NCBI GenBank assembly: GCA_959600065.1
Contig: CAUGKZ010000115.1
Span: forward strand, 1-6,048
Direction: 5' to 3'
Length of the DNA: 6,048 nt
From: an uncultured Kroppenstedtia sp.
Lineage (GTDB): Bacteria > Bacillota > Bacilli > Thermoactinomycetales > DSM-45169
Notes under the pieces: model-generated
What the model was told of the DNA's origin: nothing
Seen by the model: the letters and a program-made list of their open reading frames with translations, nothing else
The model's database searches: none
Position numbers and translations under genes: made by a program
Shown: one piece after another, positions 1 through 4,905 of the stretch
Numbering within the stretch: the first letter of the stretch is position 1
How the letters are laid out: every line of letters starts with the position of its first letter

Positions 1-1
1 G

Positions 2-91
2 GTGGAACTGCAGAAGCGGTCAGGAGAGGGTACATCGGTGGATAAGGTGGATGAAGAGATCCAGAGACGGTATCAGCAGGCAGCCGGATGA
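2..91 (+). CDS. 3' end of an unidentified gene (partial, C-terminal 29 residues)
   Basis: An open frame runs in from the window edge and ends at TGA 89-91. The 29 visible residues are charged and helical in character, ending VDEEIQRRYQQAAG. Nothing in them identifies a family. Genes of the replication-relaxation family often lie next to an FtsK/SpoIIIE-like or VirD4-like DNA translocase in Firmicute mobile elements, so such a translocase is a reasonable guess for this gene, but that is context only and the residues do not show it. It has the same orientation as the next gene and could be co-transcribed with it, although a 22-bp palindrome lies 15 bases after the stop. Confidence 0.5.
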   Translation: MELQKRSGEGTSVDKVDEEIQRRYQQAAG

Positions 92-106
92 CCGCCGGGG
101 AGGGGG

Positions 107-128
107 TTTATCTCCTATAGGAGATAAA
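107..128. repeat. Perfect 22-bp palindrome between two co-directional genes
   Basis: The left arm TTTATCTCCTA (107-117) is the exact reverse complement of the right arm TAGGAGATAAA (118-128). As RNA it would form a 9-bp stem with a UAUA loop. It is not followed by a T-run, so it is a poor intrinsic terminator. It could be an operator for a dimeric regulator, a recombinase or DNA-processing site, or an RNA hairpin at the end of the upstream message. The symmetry is seen directly; the role is unknown. Confidence 0.75.
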
Positions 129-163
129 AGTCCGGAGCGGAAGCGTGGTGGAATGGGAGGTTC

Positions 164-232
164 GAGCGAGGAGCGGAGGGCATTGAGCGGACGAGGAGCG
201 AGCATGGAGCGGACGAGGAGCGGACATTGAGC
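164..232 (+). repeat. Short direct repeats ahead of the replication-relaxation gene
   Basis: The 16-mer GAGCGGACGAGGAGCG occurs at 185-200 and again at 207-222, a 22-bp period. A degenerate copy, GAGCGAGGAGCGG, lies at 164-176, and CATTGAGC flanks the pair at 181-188 and 225-232. The block is purine-rich on the + strand. It overlaps a possible 25-codon frame (ATG 153 to TGA 228-230) without a convincing ribosome binding site, and the TTG at 227 that gives the longest version of the next gene. It may be simple sequence expansion, or a protein-binding repeat. Confidence 0.6.
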
Positions 233-280
233 CGGGGAGAACAGAAGGGGTCATCCCGGCGAAAAAGGAGGCGGGAGCGG

Positions 281-1567
281 ATGATTTTTGACTGGCTGGA
301 TGAGCAGAAAACCCCAGGATTGACCAAATCGGAGCGGCTGATGGGGGTTTTGTTTGATCTTGGGATGGCAACGGCGGACCAACTACAAGTGATCACTGGA
401 TGGAGTAAGCGACAATTGAAGGATGCCCGAGAGGGGATTCGATCCAAGGGAAAAAGCGGAGAACCGAAGGCAGAGGAGCAGTTGCTAAATCAAATGATCA
501 GACAGGTTCGTTCTATAGCAGATGGAGAGATTCCCGCAACGGAACATCAATTGCAGTGGATTCGGAACGGGTTGCGTGCCTTGGCCAAAAGCGAGGTGAA
601 GAAAGACGAGTGGCTCAGGTTCTATACAACTTTTCAACGGGAGGTGGTTATTTACACCCTGGGATCACAGGGGAACCGTTACGTCGCTGATTTGTTGGGG
701 CGGACGCTGGGAAGCTATCGGGAGTTGAGTCCAGGGCAACGGCTTCATACGGTGGGGACCACGGAAATCCTGGTTCGCCTGTTGCGGGCCGGGATTCGTC
801 CCCAGCAGTGGTTGAATACGCGGGAGACAACGGACCGGCTGAAAAGGATCCGGGAACAGTGGAACATGGAGCCGGACGGTCAGGGGAGTTGGGAAGTCAA
901 ACGGGAATACATCGGCCCCCACATTCTGCCGGATGCCAGTGTTCAAATAGAGGATCAGTGGTATTGGATCGAGTATGACCGGGGCTCGAAAACCGGTGAA
1001 AAGATCCGGGATCAGTTGGATCAATATATCCAGTTACGGGCCAAGCTGGGGAAACCGATAGACCCGGTGGTGTGGGTCACGCCGAACGTGGAGCGGACGG
1101 AGGAACTGCGGGACCGGATCTATCCGAAGGTGCTGGCGAAGTATCCAGAAAGTTTTCCGGTTCCGACGATGTACTTTTTCACTGAGGGAGAAGAGACAGA
1201 GCTGTTTGTCAATGGAGAGGGGAAGAAGACGGCTGAGGTGGTGGCCGGGGCAAGTGGGGAAGCACAGTTATCTGAAGAGATCCAGCGGATCCAAGAGGAA
1301 CGGGCTCAGATGGAGGAACAGGTGCAGGAGTTGCGAACGGAACTGGAACGGAAAGAAAGCCGGATCGAATATTTGACCCGGATGGTGGAGGAAAACCAGC
1401 GGGGGAAATCGGAGTTGGAAAACTGGATCCGGGGGTTGGTGGAGCATCTTCAGAATCAACAGGGAGGGTTCTTGTCCAAGGTGACACCTGCTCAGTCCTT
1501 AGAGGGGTTTGTACAACGTCGGGGGATACCGGAAGGGTTGGAATATACAAAAAGTCATGAGCTATAA
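281..1567 (+). CDS. Replication-relaxation family protein (winged-helix plus nuclease-like core, C-terminal coiled coil)
   Basis: The 428-residue product resembles the replication-relaxation family (Pfam PF13814), found on plasmids and integrative elements of Gram-positives and thought to act in DNA replication or transfer. The exact activity is not established. An N-terminal helix-turn-helix-like region covers about residues 15-60 (LTKSERLMGVLFDLGMATADQ). The conserved core lies near 214-250, with LPDA, then WYWIEYDRGSKTGEKI, then QLDQYIQL. The PD...E-x-D spacing recalls PD-(D/E)xK nucleases but lacks the usual lysine, so catalysis is uncertain. Residues about 327-371 are Glu/Arg-rich heptad-like sequence, a probable coiled coil. 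ATG 281 was chosen because AAAGGAGG (264-271) sits 9 bases upstream. A longer in-frame version from TTG 227 would add 18 very basic residues, with weaker GAGGAG at 215-220. The family call is from recognised motifs, not a search. Confidence 0.8.
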   Translation: MIFDWLDEQKTPGLTKSERLMGVLFDLGMATADQLQVITGWSKRQLKDAREGIRSKGKSGEPKAEEQLLNQMIRQVRSIADGEIPATEHQLQWIRNGLRALAKSEVKKDEWLRFYTTFQREVVIYTLGSQGNRYVADLLGRTLGSYRELSPGQRLHTVGTTEILVRLLRAGIRPQQWLNTRETTDRLKRIREQWNMEPDGQGSWEVKREYIGPHILPDASVQIEDQWYWIEYDRGSKTGEKIRDQLDQYIQLRAKLGKPIDPVVWVTPNVERTEELRDRIYPKVLAKYPESFPVPTMYFFTEGEETELFVNGEGKKTAEVVAGASGEAQLSEEIQRIQEERAQMEEQVQELRTELERKESRIEYLTRMVEENQRGKSELENWIRGLVEHLQNQQGGFLSKVTPAQSLEGFVQRRGIPEGLEYTKSHEL

Positions 1568-1650
1568 GTCTGATATGAAAAATCTTTTTCCACTTGGGGT
1601 GTCTTTCGGAATGCTGAAAAAGTTAAGACAAAATTTTGTAACTGCTGCGC

Positions 1651-2244
1651 CTATGGAAATCGGAAATAGCGAGGGTCATAACGCTGGGTTTCATATGTAT
1701 GAACGTTTTTTATGTTCAATGGCGGCTTTAAATGGTTGATCAAGTAGTACTCAAGAGCCTTGCGATGTTCTGATTTACTCACCACTATATAAGAGATTCT
1801 TCTAAAATTGTGTTTAACATGACTCGTATGAGAATCCATAGTAAAATGGCTACGGATCCGGTCCAATAAGTTGCTGGCACGACCCACATACATCAGAGAG
1901 GAGTATCGGTTGAAAAACATGTAGATTCCGGGATCACTGGGTAAATAGCATTTTCTACGTTCCGGATGTAAAATATCGTGAATCCATAGAATCTCGTTTA
2001 CACTGCCATGTTCAATCTGAATGCAATACCGTTTACACCAAGGCCAATGCCAGAATTGGCTTTCCAACTCCTTTATAGAGGAATTAATTTTTGAACAAAA
2101 TATATGGCAGTATGTATTGAAATTTTCCTCGAAAACTTCTTTGACTTTATAACGGTATTCAGTTTTCTGATTAACAAGGATATCTTCAGGTTTAAATTTT
2201 CCTCCTGTGTGCCAAATAGGTGCATAAGCAACAATGGAAACCAC
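1651..2244 (-). CDS. Standalone GIY-YIG domain nuclease
   Basis: The 197-residue product carries a C-terminal GIY-YIG nuclease domain at about residues 100-180. The visible signature is DPGIY (GIY 106-108), MYVGRASNLLDRIRSHF (YVG 119-121, expected catalytic Arg129, His133), the metal-ligand glutamate in KALEYYLI (Glu165) and the closing KPPLN asparagine (Asn177). This set of residues matches an active UvrC/I-TevI-like fold that cuts DNA with a metal ion. The first 95 residues are Trp- and Cys-containing (FWHWPWCKRYC at 64-74) and match no family I recognise; they may recognise the target. The start is GTG 2242-2244, with AAGGAGG (2253-2259 on this strand) 8 bases upstream. The gene is visibly AT-richer than its neighbours, stands alone and runs against the replication-relaxation gene, which suggests separate acquisition. 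It could be a homing-type, repair-type or defence nuclease; the sequence does not decide. Confidence 0.82.
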   Translation of the reverse strand: MVSIVAYAPIWHTGGKFKPEDILVNQKTEYRYKVKEVFEENFNTYCHIFCSKINSSIKELESQFWHWPWCKRYCIQIEHGSVNEILWIHDILHPERRKCYLPSDPGIYMFFNRYSSLMYVGRASNLLDRIRSHFTMDSHTSHVKHNFRRISYIVVSKSEHRKALEYYLINHLKPPLNIKNVHTYETQRYDPRYFRFP

Positions 2245-2553
2245 ATTTACCCCCTCCTTGTCATTAAAAAAGTATATCCATCACAAAGGGTCATTAGACA
2301 AACCTGAAGACCAGAGCGAGTCAAGTCAACGGACAAGCACTACAAATCAAAAAACCTTATCCTAAGCTGTCTTCCTCTTTAATTATCTTTTGAAACCGCT
2401 CCAGTAAGTTGATACCCTTTTCTTTTTCAGTCAATATGGATCAAGAAAACAGGGAGAAATGATCCAGGGTGGCCACCTTGGCCCCTCCGACCCTGCGGCC
2501 TCCAGACGGGGACCACCGAGATCGGGGAGACCCTGGAAAGGAGAGGATAATGG
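2245..2553. other. Divergent intergenic region, 309 bases
   Basis: This stretch separates the minus-strand GIY-YIG gene from the plus-strand zinc-ribbon gene. The half next to the nuclease is AT-rich. On the minus strand TATACT (2268-2273) is a possible -10 box for the nuclease, with TTGTCT 19 bases farther upstream as a weak -35, so the promoter is only tentative. The half next to the zinc-ribbon gene is GC-rich and contains the 10-bp palindrome GGTGGCCACC and the distant inverted pair CCAGGGT / ACCCTGG around 2464-2536. A plus-strand frame from ATG 2459 reads through this part, but its only upstream purine block is 2 bases away, so I do not call it. No clear plus-strand promoter was found. 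Confidence 0.5.
2357..2434 (-). pseudogene. Possible 25-codon coding remnant upstream of the nuclease gene
   Basis: On the minus strand TTG 2432-2434 opens 25 codons to TAA 2357-2359. They read as an ordinary amphipathic, Lys/Glu-rich helix (TEKEKGINLLERFQKIIKEE), not like random translation. There is no ribosome binding site before the TTG, and an in-frame TGA lies three codons upstream, so an intact gene is unlikely. It may be the surviving C-terminus of a gene whose front was replaced by the GC-rich segment starting near 2440, where composition changes. A chance frame remains possible. Confidence 0.25.
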
Positions 2554-2946
2554 ATGGATTTCATCTGTGGTCGATGCCAGTCGGACATGAACCCAATCGA
2601 ACGAGACGAAAACCATTTCAAGCTCAAGTGCTGTTCCTGCGGGGCTGAAGAGACCTGGGAGAGGAAACGTCTGCATGGGAGAGTGGTTCGTAGAGACCTA
2701 GAAGCCATTCAGGCCGACTATGAGCGGCATGGAATCGAAATTACCCTTTACGAAGCCGAATGCATTTGGAATCGGTATTTCCTGAATCAGCATTACAATC
2801 GCCTTCCGCCTCATTGGTCCAAGGCACTGACCGGAATGCGGGGAACGCTCCAGTCTGGCTCCTTAGGTAACGGAGAAGGGATCTATGAAGAAACTAAGAG
2901 TATTTGGAGAGGGTTGAGGATGGATTCTATCCGATTTGGAAAATAG
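2554..2946 (+). CDS. Small zinc-ribbon protein of unknown function
   Basis: The 130-residue product begins with a likely zinc ribbon: Cys5-x-x-Cys8, then Cys26-x-x-Cys29 in KCCSCGAEE, with Cys27 as an extra cysteine. Such ribbons bind one zinc ion and usually mediate contact with nucleic acid or protein. The remaining 100 residues are soluble, rich in charged and aromatic residues (ECIWNRYFLNQHYNRLPPHW at about 70-89), and match nothing I recognise. Start ATG 2554 has AAAGGAG (2537-2543) 10 bases upstream; an out-of-frame ATG at 2550 would give only about 32 residues. The gene is monocistronic, with a terminator right after its stop. Plausible roles are a regulator or a DNA-binding accessory protein, but this is inference. 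Confidence 0.6.
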   Translation: MDFICGRCQSDMNPIERDENHFKLKCCSCGAEETWERKRLHGRVVRRDLEAIQADYERHGIEITLYEAECIWNRYFLNQHYNRLPPHWSKALTGMRGTLQSGSLGNGEGIYEETKSIWRGLRMDSIRFGK

Positions 2947-2954
2947 CACGCTAG

Positions 2955-2983
2955 AATCCCGACGGATCACTGTCGGGGTTTTT
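2955..2983 (+). terminator. Intrinsic terminator after the zinc-ribbon gene
   Basis: CCCGACGG (2958-2965) pairs with CTGTCGGG (2970-2977), with one G-U pair and the tetraloop ATCA. The stem is flanked by AA and followed by GTTTTT. It starts 8 bases after the stop codon, so the upstream gene forms its own transcription unit. Confidence 0.85.
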
Positions 2984-3287
2984 GTTTGGCTTTTGTTCTT
3001 TCTACTTATCTTTCTAGATCCCGAGGCCCGCCGGAGGCGAAGACAAAAGTTTTTCCAGATCGGCGAAGCGAACCCTTGAGCGGACTTACTCTCTCCTCCT
3101 TGATTCCTCAAGTGGTAGGTGCCATGGCGATCGGGCTTTCGGATGTGGTATAGATTCAGTGGGTATCACTCAGGAACGGCCTGAGGCGGGAGCGGCGGCC
3201 CTTCCTTCCCAGTGTCCACACATGGGATAGGAGGTTTTGCTGTCAATGAAGAAATGGATGGATGAACGTTGAAGGGAGGCATGAATT
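2984..3287. other. Intergenic region before the DUF3006 gene, about 300 bases
   Basis: No convincing gene is present. Three items stand out. The minus strand at about 3018-3092 reads with coding-like codon choice, including FADLEKLLSSPPAGLGI and a stop, but no start is available because an in-frame TAA precedes it. The plus strand has TGGTATAGAT at 3146-3155, an extended -10-like element without a recognisable -35, which could serve the downstream operon. An 8-codon frame, ATG 3246 to TGA 3270-3272, has AGGAGG (3229-3234) 11 bases upstream and ends exactly where the DUF3006 ribosome binding site begins. The rest shows only short imperfect inverted repeats, such as CTTGAG / CTCAAG. Confidence 0.4.
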
Positions 3288-3506
3288 TTGAGGGGAATCA
3301 TCGATCGCTTCGAAGATAACGATATTGTCGTGTTGGAACTGCAGGACAAATCGACCGTTGATCTTCCTCGAAAAGAGTTTCCGGAGGGTGTGAAAATCGG
3401 GGATGTCGTCTATAAGGAAAACGGGTTCTGGAAGGTCGATCGGAAAGCAACGAAGAAGCGAGAAAAGAAAATTAAAAAGCTCATGGATGAGCTATGGGAG
3501 GACTAA
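3288..3506 (+). CDS. DUF3006 family protein
   Basis: The 72-residue product matches the small DUF3006 family of Firmicutes: an opening RGIIDRFEDNDIVVLEL, a beta-rich middle with DLPRKEFPEGVKIGDVV, and a basic helical end KKREKKIKKLMDELWED. Length is normal for the family. The family has no established biochemical role, but it is repeatedly encoded just before secreted ComEC-like metallo-beta-lactamase-fold proteins, as here, so the two probably act together. The start is TTG 3288: AAGGGAGG (3272-3279) lies 8 bases upstream, whereas the ATG at 3281 is only 1 base from that site and is out of frame. The fold suggests a small barrel, which is inference. Confidence 0.85.
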   Translation: MRGIIDRFEDNDIVVLELQDKSTVDLPRKEFPEGVKIGDVVYKENGFWKVDRKATKKREKKIKKLMDELWED

Positions 3507-3508
3507 GT

Positions 3509-4378
3509 TTGAGTAAAGCCTTGAAGAGGATTTTGCCGGTACTTCTGGTCACTGTACTGGTTCTTGGATGTGCCAGCCCAACCACAGCTGATAATGTCGA
3601 AAAGAACGCTGATGGAAGTCTTACGGTCAAATACATAGATGTGGGCCAAGGAGACTCGACGCTTATTCAGTTTCCATCGGGGAAAAACATGCTGATCGAT
3701 GGCGGAAGAAATGGACAGGGAAAAGTTGTATTGAAGGAGTTGGAAGAGTCTAATGTGAATCAAATCGATATTTTGGTTGCGACACATCCCGATGCTGATC
3801 ACATTGGTGGATTGGCTGAAGTGATAAATGGAATCCCTGTAAAAAGCGTTTACGCACCGAAGGTAAGCAACAACACGAAAACATTTGAGGATTTTTTGCA
3901 GGCGGTTAAGGATAACGGACTTAGCATCAAAACCGCAAAAGCAGGTGATGATCTTCCAGTTGGGGACGGAGCTACAGCGATTATGGTCGGGCCAGTGAAG
4001 GAGTATGCGAAGAGCGATACAAACAGCTGGAGTGCAGTAATCCGGATTGCTCATGGAGAGAATGCATTTCTGATGACGGGGGATGCCACCACGAAGGCGG
4101 AAAAGGATATGATCAGGGACGGCCAACCCCTTTCAGCCAAAGTTTTGAAGGTGGGTCATCACGGATCGAACACATCGAGCAGTCCTGATTTCTTGGATGA
4201 GGTGAAGCCGTCCCACGCGGTGATCAGTGTCGGGAAAAACTCGTATGGGCATCCGAGTCCCGAAGTATTGGACGCTCTGAAAAACGCTGGATTAACAAAT
4301 GAGACGATTTATCGAACGGACGAGCTGGGAACTCTAACGATCACCAGTGACGCCGAAAAACTGAAGGTTTCCCATTGA
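3509..4378 (+). CDS. Secreted ComEC-like metallo-beta-lactamase-fold hydrolase, lipoprotein
   Basis: The 289-residue product has a lipoprotein signal peptide: basic MSKALKRI, a hydrophobic LPVLLVTVLVL, and a lipobox LVLG-Cys21, so it should be anchored outside the membrane. The rest is the metallo-beta-lactamase domain seen at the C-terminus of ComEC/Rec2: GQGD (46-49), MLIDGG (61-66), the metal motif THPDADH (92-98), TGD (190-192), GHHGS (216-220) and YGHP (246-249). All key ligands appear intact, so an active metal-dependent phosphodiesterase or nuclease is likely; the substrate is not known. Unlike ComEC it lacks the membrane channel. Start TTG 3509 was chosen because GGGAGG (3496-3501) is 7 bases upstream. 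An in-frame ATG at 3494 adds five residues, overlaps the DUF3006 end and has no good site. The 2-base gap to DUF3006 indicates an operon. Confidence 0.87.
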   Translation: MSKALKRILPVLLVTVLVLGCASPTTADNVEKNADGSLTVKYIDVGQGDSTLIQFPSGKNMLIDGGRNGQGKVVLKELEESNVNQIDILVATHPDADHIGGLAEVINGIPVKSVYAPKVSNNTKTFEDFLQAVKDNGLSIKTAKAGDDLPVGDGATAIMVGPVKEYAKSDTNSWSAVIRIAHGENAFLMTGDATTKAEKDMIRDGQPLSAKVLKVGHHGSNTSSSPDFLDEVKPSHAVISVGKNSYGHPSPEVLDALKNAGLTNETIYRTDELGTLTITSDAEKLKVSH

Positions 4379-4383
4379 TTGAG

Positions 4384-4425
4384 AAAGCACCCTGTCAGAA
4401 TCGTTTATCTGACAGGGTGCTTTTT
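4384..4425. terminator. Strong terminator hairpin between convergent genes
   Basis: The arms 4384-4399 (AAAGCACCCTGTCAGA) and 4408-4423 are perfect reverse complements, giving a 16-bp stem with an 8-base loop. On the plus strand it ends in CTTTTT and terminates the hydrolase operon 5 bases after its stop. On the minus strand it begins immediately after the repressor stop codon and ends in CTTTCTC, so it probably terminates that gene too, less efficiently. Confidence 0.93.
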
Positions 4426-4627
4426 ATTGCTCTTCTTCAAAAAGATCTTCGACTGAAACATCCAGAGCGCGAGCTATGGAGAACACAATGGAATCATCGT
4501 GTCGATTGTTCTTATCAAACCGAGAGATGGATCCCTGTGGGACGCCGGATTCCTCGGATAGTTTCATCTGGGTCCACCCCTTTTCTTTAAGCAGCTTGTT
4601 AAGTCTTGGAACTACTCTAACTTTCAT
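4424..4627 (-). CDS. Small XRE/Cro-C1 family transcriptional regulator
   Basis: The 67-residue product is a single helix-turn-helix domain of the lambda Cro/CI (XRE) class. The order is LNKLLKEKGWTQ (helix 1), MKLSEESGV (helix 2), PQGSISRFDKNN (recognition helix), then DSIVFSIARALDVSVEDLFE (helices 4-5). It lacks a C-terminal dimerisation or protease-sensitive domain, which fits the compact repressors of plasmids, phages and toxin-antitoxin loci. ATG 4625-4627 has AAGGAG (4638-4643 on this strand) 10 bases upstream. It is divergent from the membrane-protein unit, and both predicted promoters lie in repeat sequence, so autoregulation and repression of that unit are likely. The alternative, an antitoxin, is weaker because no toxin partner is adjacent in the same operon. 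Confidence 0.88.
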   Translation of the reverse strand: MKVRVVPRLNKLLKEKGWTQMKLSEESGVPQGSISRFDKNNRHDDSIVFSIARALDVSVEDLFEEEQ

Positions 4628-4650
4628 ATCTAAATCACTCCTTCAAAGAG

Positions 4651-4656
4651 ATTATA
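4651..4656 (-). promoter_or_regulatory. -10 box of the leftward repressor promoter
   Basis: On the minus strand TATAAT is a perfect -10 box 23 bases before the repressor ATG. The region 16-18 bases farther upstream (around AGACTT) is a poor -35. The predicted start near 4644 would give a leader of under 20 bases that starts at about the ribosome binding site. It overlaps the left operator-like palindrome, consistent with negative autoregulation. Confidence 0.55.
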
Positions 4657-4677
4657 CGATATCGAATAAAAAAAGTC

Positions 4678-4707
4678 TTGACCATACTATATCGCATATC
4701 GTATAAT
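4678..4707 (+). promoter_or_regulatory. Rightward promoter for the peptide/membrane-protein unit
   Basis: TTGACC (4678-4683) and TATAAT (4702-4707) are separated by 18 bases, close to the housekeeping sigma-A consensus. Transcription would start near 4714, leaving a leader of about 190 bases before the membrane protein. The spacer and -10 box are made of the operator-like repeats, so a bound repressor would block polymerase. Confidence 0.8.
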
Positions 4708-4803
4708 GAAATCAAGACGGGATCCAAACAATTTCCGGGGAAGCCGCGCCAAGACTCCCAACCGGGGAGAGCGGGCCAAGGAGGAAACAAAGGAGAGGAT
4801 CAC

Positions 4804-4836
4804 ATGCAAGCACAAAAGTATGGGACAGACTGTTAA
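4804..4836 (+). CDS. Possible 10-residue peptide in the leader of the membrane-protein gene
   Basis: ATG 4804 opens the peptide MQAQKYGTDC, ending at TAA 4834-4836. AAAGGAG (4789-4795) is 8 bases upstream, an ideal site. The initiation region, CAAAGGAGAGGATCACATG, is 17/19 identical to that of the membrane protein downstream. It could be a regulatory leader peptide, a small signalling peptide or a remnant of a duplicated gene start. A weak hairpin (CGGTA 4852-4856 / TACCG 4865-4869) follows. Nothing shows that it is translated beyond the ribosome binding site. Confidence 0.35.
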   Translation: MQAQKYGTDC

Positions 4837-4905
4837 GAGGCGTACGAAGAACGGTAAATAAAAATACCGCTCTACCATGGGCGGGGAATCAAAGGAGGGG
4901 ATCCC

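Larger units (their letters stand above)
4651..4707. promoter_or_regulatory. Operator-like inverted repeats in the divergent promoter region
   Basis: The 12-mer ATTATACGATAT lies at 4651-4662 on the plus strand and at 4696-4707 on the minus strand, an exact inverted pair. The left copy sits inside an 18-bp near-perfect palindrome (4652-4669, core CGATATCG, one mismatched pair). The right copy is next to a direct repeat of ATATCG (4689-4694 and 4696-4701). Each copy contains one of the two -10 boxes. A further 7-bp inverted pair, GTCTTGA / TCAAGAC (4675-4681 and 4712-4718), brackets the rightward promoter. This is the arrangement expected for operators of the adjacent XRE repressor, though binding is inferred. 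Confidence 0.75.

Noticed and set aside
1509..1739. A plus-strand 76-codon frame starting with TTG across the gap after the replication-relaxation gene.
   Set aside because: It starts inside that gene, has no ribosome binding site, overlaps the well-supported GIY-YIG gene in antisense and shows no recognisable motif.
2427..2708. Minus-strand frames antisense to the zinc-ribbon gene.
   Set aside because: Composition is Pro/Arg/Ser-rich as expected for antisense of a GC-rich gene, and there are no start signals; the sense frame has the CxxC motifs and a good ribosome binding site.
2863..3111. A minus-strand 82-codon frame spanning the zinc-ribbon terminator.
   Set aside because: It runs through the terminator hairpin and antisense to the 3' end of the zinc-ribbon gene, with very basic low-information composition and no convincing start; treated as a shadow.
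3503..4126. A 207-codon minus-strand frame antisense to the hydrolase.
   Set aside because: The sense strand encodes an unmistakable metallo-beta-lactamase domain; the antisense frame is Cys/His/Ile-rich and has no family signature.
4375..4706. Plus-strand frames crossing the terminator and the XRE gene.
   Set aside because: They run through a 16-bp-stem terminator and antisense to a clear helix-turn-helix gene, without ribosome binding sites.
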